9,752 bases of DNA from Alphaproteobacteria bacterium (GTDB taxonomy: Bacteria; Pseudomonadota; Alphaproteobacteria; Puniceispirillales; Puniceispirillaceae). A program made the position numbers and the translations under genes. The stretch spans positions 1 to 9,752 of the forward strand of contig WTHW01000096.1 of NCBI GenBank assembly GCA_011526395.1, written 5' to 3'. Position 1 is the stretch's first letter. Every line of letters begins with the position of its first letter. Of the stretch, positions 1 through 6,951 are shown one piece after another. The notes beneath the pieces were generated by a model, which was not told the origin of the DNA, ran no database searches, and saw only the letters and a program-made list of their open reading frames with translations.

Positions 1-797
1 TCATAAATGCGTTTTAAATTACATTTAAAATGCCCCACATAAACTGGATCAAACCGGATGAGCGTGGCAAAAAAGCGGATATCAGCTTCTGTGAGGCGCG
101 CACCCATGAGGTAACGGTTTTTAGAGAGATGGATTTCCATCACCTCTAAGGTCTCAAAGACAGCTGTGACAGCCTCTTCATAGACTTCCTTAGAGGTGGC
201 GAAACCTGATTTATACACACCATTATTGACGTTGTGATAAATCTTCTCGTTCATCACCTCGATATCATCACGCATCTCAGCAGGCCAGAAATCATAACTG
301 TTACCTGTGATATCATCAAAGGCTGAGTTTAACATGCGGATGATTTCAGATGATTCATTTGAGACAATGCAGTTTTGTTTTTTATCCCACAAAACAGGCA
401 CTGTCACACGACCTGAGGTTTTATCATAAGAGGCTGTGTAAATATCACGCATGAAGGGCTTGCCCATAAGGGTGTCACCTGTTGCGCCATTAAAATCAGT
501 CTCAAACGTCCAGCCATCACCAAGCATCAATGGGTGAACAACTGAAATATCAATGATATCTTCGAGCCCTTTTAGGTGGCGGAACATTAAGGTGCGGTGC
601 GCCCATGGGCAGGCATAAGAGACATAAAGATGATAGCGATTTGCTTCTGCTTTAAAGCCAGCCTCGCCAGAAGGGCCAGCTGTGCCATCTTTGGTAACCC
701 AATTACGAAAACGTGCCACGTCACGGACAAATTTACCGCCAGATGCCTTTGTGTCATACCATGCATCAGACCAGACACCATCAACCAATAAACCCAT
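1..797 (-). CDS. yqjG: Glutathionyl-hydroquinone reductase (xi-class GST), C-terminus cut by window edge
   Basis: This cytosolic enzyme uses glutathione to reduce glutathionyl-hydroquinones back to hydroquinones, and serves in quinone and aromatic detoxification. The N-terminus (MGLLVDGVW, then WYDTKASGGKF) closely follows E. coli YqjG as I remember it. The catalytic cysteine is C63 in the xi-class motif SYACPWAHRT (residues 60-69), the same position as in E. coli. Further along are TVPVLWDKK, IVSNESSEIIRM, NNGVYKSGFATS and, in the helical C-terminal domain, LTEADIRFF and RFDPVYVGHFKCNL. About 265 codons are visible; relatives have about 320-330 residues, so some 60 are missing beyond position 1. 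The ATG at 797-795 is preceded by AAAGGG about 7 nt away. The gene lies 120 nt downstream of rpe and has inverted repeats in its leader, so it probably has its own promoter. Family assignment is firm; the physiological substrate is not shown. Confidence 0.95.
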   Translation of the reverse strand, partial: MGLLVDGVWSDAWYDTKASGGKFVRDVARFRNWVTKDGTAGPSGEAGFKAEANRYHLYVSYACPWAHRTLMFRHLKGLEDIIDISVVHPLMLGDGWTFETDFNGATGDTLMGKPFMRDIYTASYDKTSGRVTVPVLWDKKQNCIVSNESSEIIRMLNSAFDDITGNSYDFWPAEMRDDIEVMNEKIYHNVNNGVYKSGFATSKEVYEEAVTAVFETLEVMEIHLSKNRYLMGARLTEADIRFFATLIRFDPVYVGHFKCNLKRIY

Positions 798-811
798 AAG
801 ATTACCCTTTA

Positions 812-839
812 TAAAACCGGTTTTAAGACTGCTTTAAAC
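812..839. promoter_or_regulatory. Overlapping inverted repeats upstream of yqjG, possible operator
   Basis: Positions 812-825 are a perfect 14-bp palindrome (TAAAACCGGTTTTA). It overlaps a second, imperfect inverted repeat at 820-839 (GTTTTAAG, 4-nt spacer, CTTTAAAC; 7 of 8 arm positions match). The nearest edge is 14 nt upstream of the yqjG start codon, on the leader or promoter side. Dyads of this size so close to a start are typical of binding sites for dimeric repressors. Quinone-responsive regulators often control genes of this family, but no regulator gene is in the window. A hairpin followed by too few T residues on the minus strand makes a terminator unlikely. Confidence 0.4.
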
Positions 840-917
840 TAACAGCACCCTAGCCTTATCACTTATGTTTGAAAATGGCTTTGATCTTAAAAGAATACTA
901 ACTTCTAGTTTGTAATC

Positions 918-1571
918 TTAGGCACGCAGGGCAGCGATATTGGCTTCATAGTGATCAGGGCCACCTTTGAAGACAGCTGAGCCAGCGACAAGGACATTTG
1001 CGCCTGCGCCAATGACCTCGCCAGCATTATCAGCTGTGACGCCGCCATCGACTTGAATATCAATCGGGCGATCGCCAATCAGCTCTTTAATCGCCGCAAT
1101 TTTGGCAAGTTGAGAGCGCAAGAAAGACTGGCCACCAAAGCCTGGATTGACACTCATCACCAAAATCAGATCAAGCCTGTCGAGAACATAGCTTAGCCCC
1201 TCGATAGAGGTGTGCGGGTTAAGAGAGACGCCGGCACGTGCGCCCTTCTCGCGGATAGCTGATAAGGTTCTATCAAGATGGGTGCAGGCTTCGATATGGA
1301 CTGTGACGCCATCACAGCCAGCACCAATATAATCATCAAGAAGCACATCAGGGTTTGAGACCATTAAATGCGCATCGAAGAATTTATCAGATGTGCCACG
1401 CACAGCCTTAATAATCGGTGGGCCAAAGGTGAGGTTCGGCACAAAATGGCCATCCATCACATCAAGGTGAATCCAATCAGCACCTGCTTTGTCGATGCTT
1501 GTGATTTCCTCACCTAATTTTGAGAAATCCGCTGATAAAATGGATGGGGCAATTAGGGTCTGTTTTGTCAT
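918..1571 (-). CDS. rpe: Ribulose-phosphate 3-epimerase
   Basis: This cytosolic TIM-barrel enzyme interconverts D-ribulose 5-phosphate and D-xylulose 5-phosphate in the pentose phosphate and Calvin pathways. The 217 residues match the usual family length. Visible signatures are APSILSADF near the N-terminus (S10), HLDVMDGHFVPN (metal and catalytic H35 and D37), DAHLMV (H68), the loop MSVNPGFGGQSF (139-150), QVDGGV with catalytic D175, and the phosphate-binding end VAGSAVF. I chose the ATG at 1571-1569 because the protein then begins directly with the conserved MTKQTLIAPS segment and is preceded by a GAGGG ribosome-binding site about 6 nt away. The frame stays open for 40 codons upstream, but that extension overlaps the helicase gene and matches nothing in the family. 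It follows the helicase gene by 28 nt and is probably cotranscribed with it. I see no strong terminator after its TAA stop. Confidence 0.96.
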   Translation of the reverse strand: MTKQTLIAPSILSADFSKLGEEITSIDKAGADWIHLDVMDGHFVPNLTFGPPIIKAVRGTSDKFFDAHLMVSNPDVLLDDYIGAGCDGVTVHIEACTHLDRTLSAIREKGARAGVSLNPHTSIEGLSYVLDRLDLILVMSVNPGFGGQSFLRSQLAKIAAIKELIGDRPIDIQVDGGVTADNAGEVIGAGANVLVAGSAVFKGGPDHYEANIAALRA

Positions 1572-1599
1572 TATATCCCTCGATGAAGCCGTTATGGAA

Positions 1600-3423
1600 T
1601 TAGCCGATAATATCTTTAGCTTTGAAATATGGCAGATTATCCTGAGATGAGCATCCCATAACCGCCAATCGTTCAATGATTTGTAAAGCACGTTGATATT
1701 TGCGCTCTAGCATATCAGCATCTAGCCCTTCGAACAATTCACCACATAATAATATGCCGTGATTGGCTTGCAGCGCTCTGATTTTGCGGCCATGCATGAG
1801 GCCATCCACAAGGATGGCATGGTTCATCTCTTCTGCTTTGACAATTTGCAGGCGGTTTTCCACGAGGAATTTGCGCACCGCCGCCTCGCCATCAAGTGTC
1901 AATTTCCAGAATTCAGAATCAGTATGTGATGGCTCGCCTGATACCAGCGCAAATGCTTTACAAAAAGCAAGGAAGATAAGCTCTGGCTTTTCACTGCCTG
2001 TCCATGCTGTCTGACCAAGCGTGCGCCAGATAGAGTGATTCATCTCGCCATAAATGGCTGGAATACGCTCAAAGAATAGACGGTGCAGGCCGATATCATT
2101 CACAGAGCTATCCATTTTCTGCTCTTTATGAATATCGATCGCTGACAGGGACCCGCAAACAGGACAACCGCCATCTTCAAATTTATTTTTCAGGTAAACA
2201 TGTGAGCAACGAAGGCCGCTTGGTTGTTTTTGATCACATAAAAAATAGCTCTTTTGTTCATCCACAGGCTGTTGTGCAATCCATTCAAAGCGATTTTTGA
2301 ATTTCATATAAGAGCCGCGATGTGACCATAATGACCATTGCAATTGTTCCACTGGCCCAAAAGTTGACCAGTTTGAGGAGACGTCAATCACCACACAGCT
2401 ATCTTTATTCGGGGCGGCACGAAGCCCACGCCCAACAGATTGTCCCCATAAGACCTTTGAGAGTGTGGGGCGCATATGGACGATGATATTACAATGCGGG
2501 TTATCCCAGCCTTCAGCCAATACGCCAACAGAGACGATGGCTTCGACCTCGCCATCTTCGTGCGCTTTGAGCATGGCCATACGCTCTTTGATAGGGGTTT
2601 GGGCTGTGATGAGTTCCACTGAGATATCCAGTTCTTGTATCGCTTCGACGGTTGTCTCGGCCACTGTGACATCTGGGCAAAACCAAGCTGAGACTGGTTT
2701 AGGGACGACGTTCTTGCGTTCTTCAAGATAGATATCACAAGCGTGGCTGATCATAGATGATTTGATAATGGCAGGCGCCAATTTCGCCACAGGGAAATCA
2801 CCGCATGAGACATCAATATGACCCAAATCCAAATCATGGATAAAGTGCGGGCGATAGCGTGGGCGCACCAAAATGCCATCATCAAATAGCTGGTTCATAT
2901 CAGCGCCATCAATAATCGCATCAAAGGCAAGTGATAGCTGGTCACGCTGATCAGCTGTTCTGCGCTCTGGTGAGGCGGTCAGGCCAATCATATGAGCATC
3001 ATCTTTGCCATGCTCGTTAAAGCAATCCAAAATACGCTTATAACCTGTGCCATTTGGCGAGACGCGGTGCGCTTCGTCAATGATCAGCAAATCTGCCTGT
3101 TTGATAGCATCATCAAGAATATCTTTAGCTCTGGTGCTGGTTGATAATAGCACTTCATAATCTGTGAATGGCTTTTCATTCTTGGTCAGATTCAGCTTTT
3201 GCACGCGATGCTCGCGCCCAAGCGCGCGTTCTAGCTGTTCAAGTAACACAAGCCTGTGACAAAGCACGATGACTTTTTTGCCTTCGTAGAATTGTGAGAT
3301 GATCTGGGAGGCAAGAACGGTTTTGCCAGCCCCTGTTGGCGCCTTGATGATAAAGCGTCTATGCGCTTTTAGAATATCTGGAAGACCGTCTATGATGTCT
3401 TGCTGCCAGCGACGCAGATCCAT
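1600..3423 (-). CDS. SF2 DEAH-type helicase with Cys4 segment and unassigned C-terminal region
   Basis: This is an ATP-dependent superfamily 2 nucleic-acid helicase or translocase of the SSL2/UvrB-like type, 607 residues. The first half holds the ATPase core: a Q-motif-like RRWQQDII at the N-terminus, Walker A APTGAGKT (28-35), motif Ia LCHRLVLLEQ (54-63), motif II DEAH (116-119), motif III LTASP (148-152), motif V VGVLAEGWDNP (299-309) and motif VI QSVGRGLR (328-335) with the arginine finger. Residues 396-423 carry a likely zinc ribbon, C396-x9-C406 then C420-PV-C423. The last 180 residues are helical-looking and I cannot assign them. The ATG at 3423-3421 lies at the start of homology; the ribosome-binding site is weak. 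It heads a probable operon with rpe. I see no nuclease domain, methylase or other defence partner nearby, so a role in DNA repair, recombination or RNA handling is open. Confidence 0.88.
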   Translation of the reverse strand: MDLRRWQQDIIDGLPDILKAHRRFIIKAPTGAGKTVLASQIISQFYEGKKVIVLCHRLVLLEQLERALGREHRVQKLNLTKNEKPFTDYEVLLSTSTRAKDILDDAIKQADLLIIDEAHRVSPNGTGYKRILDCFNEHGKDDAHMIGLTASPERRTADQRDQLSLAFDAIIDGADMNQLFDDGILVRPRYRPHFIHDLDLGHIDVSCGDFPVAKLAPAIIKSSMISHACDIYLEERKNVVPKPVSAWFCPDVTVAETTVEAIQELDISVELITAQTPIKERMAMLKAHEDGEVEAIVSVGVLAEGWDNPHCNIIVHMRPTLSKVLWGQSVGRGLRAAPNKDSCVVIDVSSNWSTFGPVEQLQWSLWSHRGSYMKFKNRFEWIAQQPVDEQKSYFLCDQKQPSGLRCSHVYLKNKFEDGGCPVCGSLSAIDIHKEQKMDSSVNDIGLHRLFFERIPAIYGEMNHSIWRTLGQTAWTGSEKPELIFLAFCKAFALVSGEPSHTDSEFWKLTLDGEAAVRKFLVENRLQIVKAEEMNHAILVDGLMHGRKIRALQANHGILLCGELFEGLDADMLERKYQRALQIIERLAVMGCSSQDNLPYFKAKDIIG

Positions 3424-3469
3424 TGCAACCCAACTTTTATATTAGAGACCACTGAATAAACAGACCAGC

Positions 3470-3475
3470 AGTATA
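3470..3475 (-). promoter_or_regulatory. Candidate -10 element for the helicase-rpe operon
   Basis: On the minus strand the hexamer TATACT (5 of 6 to the sigma-70 consensus) sits about 47 nt upstream of the helicase start codon. It lies between that gene and the terminator of the preceding operon, where a promoter is required. The T/A-rich sequence upstream contains no good -35 box at the expected spacing, so this is a weak call. Confidence 0.25.
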
Positions 3476-3517
3476 GACGATTTTTAAAAAAGAAGTATGG
3501 TTTTTTTTCGCTTCGTT

Positions 3518-3556
3518 AAAAAAAGAAAAAAAGGGTCTGAAAGTCAGACCCTTTTT
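3518..3556 (-). terminator. Intrinsic terminator closing the M19-to-dpkA operon
   Basis: A perfect 13-bp inverted repeat (arms 3528-3540 and 3544-3556, core GGGTCTGA/TCAGACCC, loop of 3 nt) lies 27 nt after the last gene's stop codon. On the minus strand it is followed by an almost uninterrupted T tract (complement of 3518-3527), the classic shape of a rho-independent terminator. It ends the four-gene operon and insulates the helicase-rpe pair downstream. No plus-strand gene runs into it. Confidence 0.92.
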
Positions 3557-3582
3557 GATAATTTTTTGGTGCCAACCGCCTC

Positions 3583-4578
3583 TTATGATAGGCCGCGAAT
3601 GGTCTCAACCAAGCTTGTATTAATCTGTCTTGTGCCAGTATCTTGGCGGTTATTATGGCGGCGCGCACCTGGCATACGCACACCATCGAATGAGGCCATT
3701 TTGTCAAGGAAGGCGCGTGAGTGATCTGCCCAGCCGTCACCTGCCATTAATTCAGGTGAAATGGCGATGATAAGCTCGCCGCCTCTGGCAGGGCCGCCAT
3801 CATTATTATCTTGCAATTCTGCCTCGTAAGAGAATTGATCACCTGTCAGCGCAGAAGCAAGCAATTCAACCATCATAGAAATCGCAGAGCCTTTATAGCC
3901 GCCAAACGGAAGAAGCACCCCTTTTAGCACTTCGTTCGGATCGTTCGTTGGCTGGCCATCGGGACCAAGACCTGTGCCATCTGGTAAATCATGACCATCA
4001 CGTGCGGCAAGCATGACATCACCCTTGGCAAGGCGTGATGTTGCCATATCAAAGACAACAGGTGTATCGCCCACACGTGGCCATGCAAAGGCAAGTGGGT
4101 TTGTGCCAAAAAAGGCCTGTGTTGCGCCAGCTGGTGCCACTGATGGTTTGAAACAGGTACATGCCAAACCAACAAGATTTTGTTCAGCAAGATATTCAAC
4201 CTCTGGCCATAGGGCGGCGAAATGGTAGCTGTTATAAAGGCGCATCGCCGCAATGCCTGTTTTATGGGCGGCATCTGCCAGAACAGGCAACGCGCATTGC
4301 AAGCTGTAAGGGGCATAACCATGTGCGCCATCAACTGAGACAATCGCTGGCAATTTATTTTCAATCACAGGGCGGGCATCGCCTTTGACTTTACCTGATT
4401 GCATGGATTTCACATAGCCCGGCAAGCGGAATAAACCATGAGAGGTTGAGCCATCACGTTCAGCACGCACAATCGTATCTGCGATGGCGGCCGCATTTTC
4501 TTCATCACAGCCATTTGCCAATAATGTTGTTTTGGCAAGTGATTCAATCTCTTGCAAAGTAAGCGGTGTGGTGGTCAT
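3583..4578 (-). CDS. dpkA: Ldh-family NAD(P)H oxidoreductase, probable Delta1-piperideine/pyrroline-2-carboxylate reductase
   Basis: This 331-residue protein belongs to the malate/L-lactate dehydrogenase (Ldh_2) fold family, unrelated to classical Rossmann dehydrogenases. Motifs include ERDGSTSHGLFRLPGYV (40-56, catalytic-type H47), NSYHFAALWPEVE (116-128, H119), FGTNPLAFAWP (157-167), VVFDMATS (174-181) and LLPFGGYKGSAISMMVELL (222-240) in the nucleotide-binding region. These segments, along with LPDGTG and RMPGARR near the C-terminus, resemble Pseudomonas DpkA as I remember it more than malate or ureidoglycolate dehydrogenases. DpkA reduces Delta1-piperideine-2-carboxylate to L-pipecolate and Delta1-pyrroline-2-carboxylate to L-proline with NADPH, in D-lysine, D-proline or hydroxyproline breakdown. 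It is the last gene of the operon, 33 nt after the DUF3726 gene, and is followed by the terminator. Family is certain; substrate is inferred. Confidence 0.85.
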   Translation of the reverse strand: MTTTPLTLQEIESLAKTTLLANGCDEENAAAIADTIVRAERDGSTSHGLFRLPGYVKSMQSGKVKGDARPVIENKLPAIVSVDGAHGYAPYSLQCALPVLADAAHKTGIAAMRLYNSYHFAALWPEVEYLAEQNLVGLACTCFKPSVAPAGATQAFFGTNPLAFAWPRVGDTPVVFDMATSRLAKGDVMLAARDGHDLPDGTGLGPDGQPTNDPNEVLKGVLLPFGGYKGSAISMMVELLASALTGDQFSYEAELQDNNDGGPARGGELIIAISPELMAGDGWADHSRAFLDKMASFDGVRMPGARRHNNRQDTGTRQINTSLVETIRGLS

Positions 4579-4611
4579 AGCCTTTATCCCAATCTTGTTG
4601 TTAGTGGTATG

Positions 4612-5208
4612 TTAATCATTATCATTTAATCCCGCACCTGCGCCAGCTTCACGTGATTTGGCAGATGATGGCACATAAGTATGGTGCGCGAATTCTTTTA
4701 GGTGCTCATAGGCATCTTGGTCGATATCAATGCGCGCTGGCCAGTCACTTTGCGCCTCTGGCAAAAAGCTGTTGCGGTATAATGTGATATCGCCCGGTGA
4801 TGATGTGAATAAGTGAGGTAAGGGCGCACCATCTTGCCCTGCCCATGAGCCAGTTGGCGGGGATTGGCGAAGTGAGATGAGTGCCAGTGAGAGTTGCGGA
4901 TATAACAGGCCGACAAGCACAAGGCGAGAGACAGCGTGGGCATCTGCCAAATCAATTGCCGCCATCACATCCGCAATATCACTATCAGCATTTGTGATGA
5001 TTGCATCATCTTGATGACTGGCAGGCTGGGGCGTGTTTTTTAACGGGGCTTGCAAGAGATGGATAATCTCAGCAGAAGGGGCGATGTTATAGCGTGCCAA
5101 ATGACCCACAGCAAAGGCAATATCATCAGCAACACCAAAGGAAAACCCCTTGCCAAGCATGGCTTTGCGTGTCTCTGAGACAAGCTGATTTACAGAAAGG
5201 CTTGGCAT
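4612..5208 (-). CDS. DUF3726-like protein of unknown function
   Basis: This is a 198-residue soluble protein with no signal peptide or membrane segment. The N-terminal pattern SVNQLVSETRKAMLGKGFSFG followed by VADDIAFAV, and the C-terminal tail TYVPSSAKSREAGAGAGLNDND, split here as TYVPSSAKSREAG and AGAGLNDND, match what I remember of the DUF3726 family. That family has no established function. A variable middle (about residues 52-75) is rich in Q, D and N and looks like a linker. The glycine-rich AGAGLNDND at the extreme C-terminus is the most conserved-looking part and may form a loop or interaction site. The ATG at 5208-5206 has an AAGG ribosome-binding site about 7 nt upstream. It lies between the 563-residue unknown gene (25-nt gap) and the reductase gene, suggesting a shared pathway or complex. 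No catalytic role can be claimed. Confidence 0.8.
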   Translation of the reverse strand: MPSLSVNQLVSETRKAMLGKGFSFGVADDIAFAVGHLARYNIAPSAEIIHLLQAPLKNTPQPASHQDDAIITNADSDIADVMAAIDLADAHAVSRLVLVGLLYPQLSLALISLRQSPPTGSWAGQDGAPLPHLFTSSPGDITLYRNSFLPEAQSDWPARIDIDQDAYEHLKEFAHHTYVPSSAKSREAGAGAGLNDND

Positions 5209-5233
5209 GTGATGACCTTATCTTAACTTTGTC

Positions 5234-6925
5234 TTATTGCACGACCCAAAACGCCCAATCATCTGCATCATCATGATGCAAATCAGCCGCTATTGGCGCG
5301 CCCTGATACAGCGTGATGCGTGTCCATCTGTCAGAGCGTGGGTCAAATTTTGAGGCACCAAAGAATGATAATTTACAGCGCAATAAATCAATCGGGCGGC
5401 AATCAGCACCGACTAAATTGCCATGCACTTCGGCATAAGGGAAATGATCGACATTTTGAATGCGACGCACGATATAGCGCAAGTGTGGATGCTTCATCAG
5501 CAATTCAGCCACCATCATATCATCTGGCATATCAGCACAAGCGGCTTTTAGATCTGCGATATAATAAGCCATCGCAAATGGCATCTCGCGGCTTTGCCCT
5601 TCTTCTTCAAAGGCATTACCAAGACGTGGTTCTAGCTTTTCTTCTGAGACATACCAGAATTGCTGGCGGCTTGCCGGCGCATCAAGGTCAAGGTCAAGCG
5701 CCCATTGATAATGTTTTTCGATGAGGGCTGATAGAGCGCTGATTGGCATTTTTGGCTCTAGCTGCGGCGCCCTTGCTTGTGTCATGCAATCTTCGAGGCC
5801 GTCTGTGACCTCTGGGATATATTCCATCACAAATGAGGCCATCAGGGCAGCAAAATCATCTCCCCCTTTTTCAGCGCGCCTCATCAGTGCCTCAAAAGGA
5901 TAGGGTGATGAGAGGAGCGCGCTTATCTCATCTGATAAATCCTGCCAGTCTTTTATGAGGCCAGCGATGATTATCTGATAGCCTTCATCATCCACCTGCC
6001 ATTGGGCGAGATGGGATTGGATGCGGTGGTAGAGTTTTAGATATTTTTGCTGGCGCGCTGTATCAATCTCAGCGATATGGCGGCTTCGTGCAATCGCTGT
6101 CTCACGCACCAAAATCCAGCTATGGAACAGGTTTGGATGATGAATTAAAAAAGGCGCCATGCCAAGTCCAGTGGAATTGCCAACACCCAAATTGCGGCAC
6201 ATAGCATTTGACAGGCTGACAGCTTTATCCCCGCCTTTGGCTCTGGCGCAGTGATTGACGAGCTGGAAGGTGAATTCGCGGATTAAAAAGACAGTCAACA
6301 TCTCAGCGCGGAATGGCCCATCAAGGCCGTCATATCCTTTGATGATATCTCTGTCTGCGATGCCAAATTTGCCATTGCCATAAACAGCGGTGGTGCGCAT
6401 TAAATAGCCGATTTTGGCAATCATCTCATGATCTGGCTGGTGGCCAGATGATAAGGCATCGATGACATGCGCAAAGAGGCGCACTGATTTATTGGCGCGT
6501 GATAGGGTCATCACGCGCTCATGATAGCGCCCTGCTTCTTGATGTGTGACCTCATCAGATAGATAAGAGATATCTTCAGATGTTGGCACGCCGTCAAACA
6601 GGCAAAAGCTGGCATCCCATGCGGTGGCAATCACGCGGTCAGTGCGATCTTCATCTGCGAGTGCGCGGCTGTAGCCGATAAGTGAATAAGTGCGGCCGCA
6701 AAAGGGGATAGATAAGACAATATGACCATAGCCATTTTCATCAAGCTGTTTATCTGTGATGGTTAGCTGTGCGGCTTGTTCATGTAATTTGCGGATCATG
6801 GTGCGTTTAAATGACAAACGATGCGGGAAGCTGGCACCAAGTGCGGGTAAGCGCATCACATCAGATGGCGCACGCAAAGACAGGCTTTTATCAGAGACAC
6901 AAATATTATCAGTTTGCTGGCTCAT
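5234..6925 (-). CDS. Conserved-looking 563-residue protein of unknown function
   Basis: I cannot assign this protein to a characterised family. It is 563 residues, soluble in appearance, with no signal peptide, transmembrane segment, nucleotide-binding loop or zinc motif. The N-terminus has MRLPALGASFPHRLSF (24-39), which includes the start of the folded part. The middle has a striking segment LGVGNSTGLGMAPF (246-259) followed by LIHHPNLFHSW (260-270, H262, H263 and H268) and VRETAIARSR. The C-terminal part has HLRYIVRRIQNVDHFPY, a second striking segment FFGASKFDPRSDRW (521-534), then TLYQGAP. An acidic tail HHDDADDWAFW precedes the stop. The composition is that of a mostly helical folded protein. 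The ATG at 6925-6923 has a good GGAGAGGG ribosome-binding site. It sits second in the operon, 26 nt after the M19 gene and 25 nt before the DUF3726 gene. Confidence 0.88.
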   Translation of the reverse strand: MSQQTDNICVSDKSLSLRAPSDVMRLPALGASFPHRLSFKRTMIRKLHEQAAQLTITDKQLDENGYGHIVLSIPFCGRTYSLIGYSRALADEDRTDRVIATAWDASFCLFDGVPTSEDISYLSDEVTHQEAGRYHERVMTLSRANKSVRLFAHVIDALSSGHQPDHEMIAKIGYLMRTTAVYGNGKFGIADRDIIKGYDGLDGPFRAEMLTVFLIREFTFQLVNHCARAKGGDKAVSLSNAMCRNLGVGNSTGLGMAPFLIHHPNLFHSWILVRETAIARSRHIAEIDTARQQKYLKLYHRIQSHLAQWQVDDEGYQIIIAGLIKDWQDLSDEISALLSSPYPFEALMRRAEKGGDDFAALMASFVMEYIPEVTDGLEDCMTQARAPQLEPKMPISALSALIEKHYQWALDLDLDAPASRQQFWYVSEEKLEPRLGNAFEEEGQSREMPFAMAYYIADLKAACADMPDDMMVAELLMKHPHLRYIVRRIQNVDHFPYAEVHGNLVGADCRPIDLLRCKLSFFGASKFDPRSDRWTRITLYQGAPIAADLHHDDADDWAFWVVQ

Positions 6926-6951
6926 ACCCTCTCCTTAACACACCTAAATTC

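Noticed and set aside
880..917. Possible rpe terminator (ACTA...TAGT dyad just after the stop).
   Set aside because: A 4-bp stem with no proper GC core; too weak to call, so read-through toward yqjG remains possible.
1572..1691. Forty-codon upstream extension of the rpe reading frame, starting at an ATG near 1691.
   Set aside because: It overlaps the 3' end of the helicase gene, adds sequence not found in the epimerase family, and the internal ATG at 1571 has a good ribosome-binding site and starts at the conserved N-terminus.
1600..3423. Helicase as part of a restriction or other anti-phage defence system.
   Set aside because: No nuclease, methylase, specificity subunit or other defence gene is adjacent; its operon partner is the housekeeping gene rpe.
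3501..3524. Possible second hairpin formed by a T8 run, CG-CTT-CG and an A7 run beside the main terminator.
   Set aside because: Only two GC pairs and a TT/TT internal mismatch; it is more simply the T tract of the main terminator plus A/T-rich promoter DNA.
3516..3740. Open reading frames on either strand at 3497-3740 and similar long open frames inside the other genes.
   Set aside because: They lie inside or across well-supported genes or the terminator, lack ribosome-binding sites and match no family; they are out-of-frame shadows.
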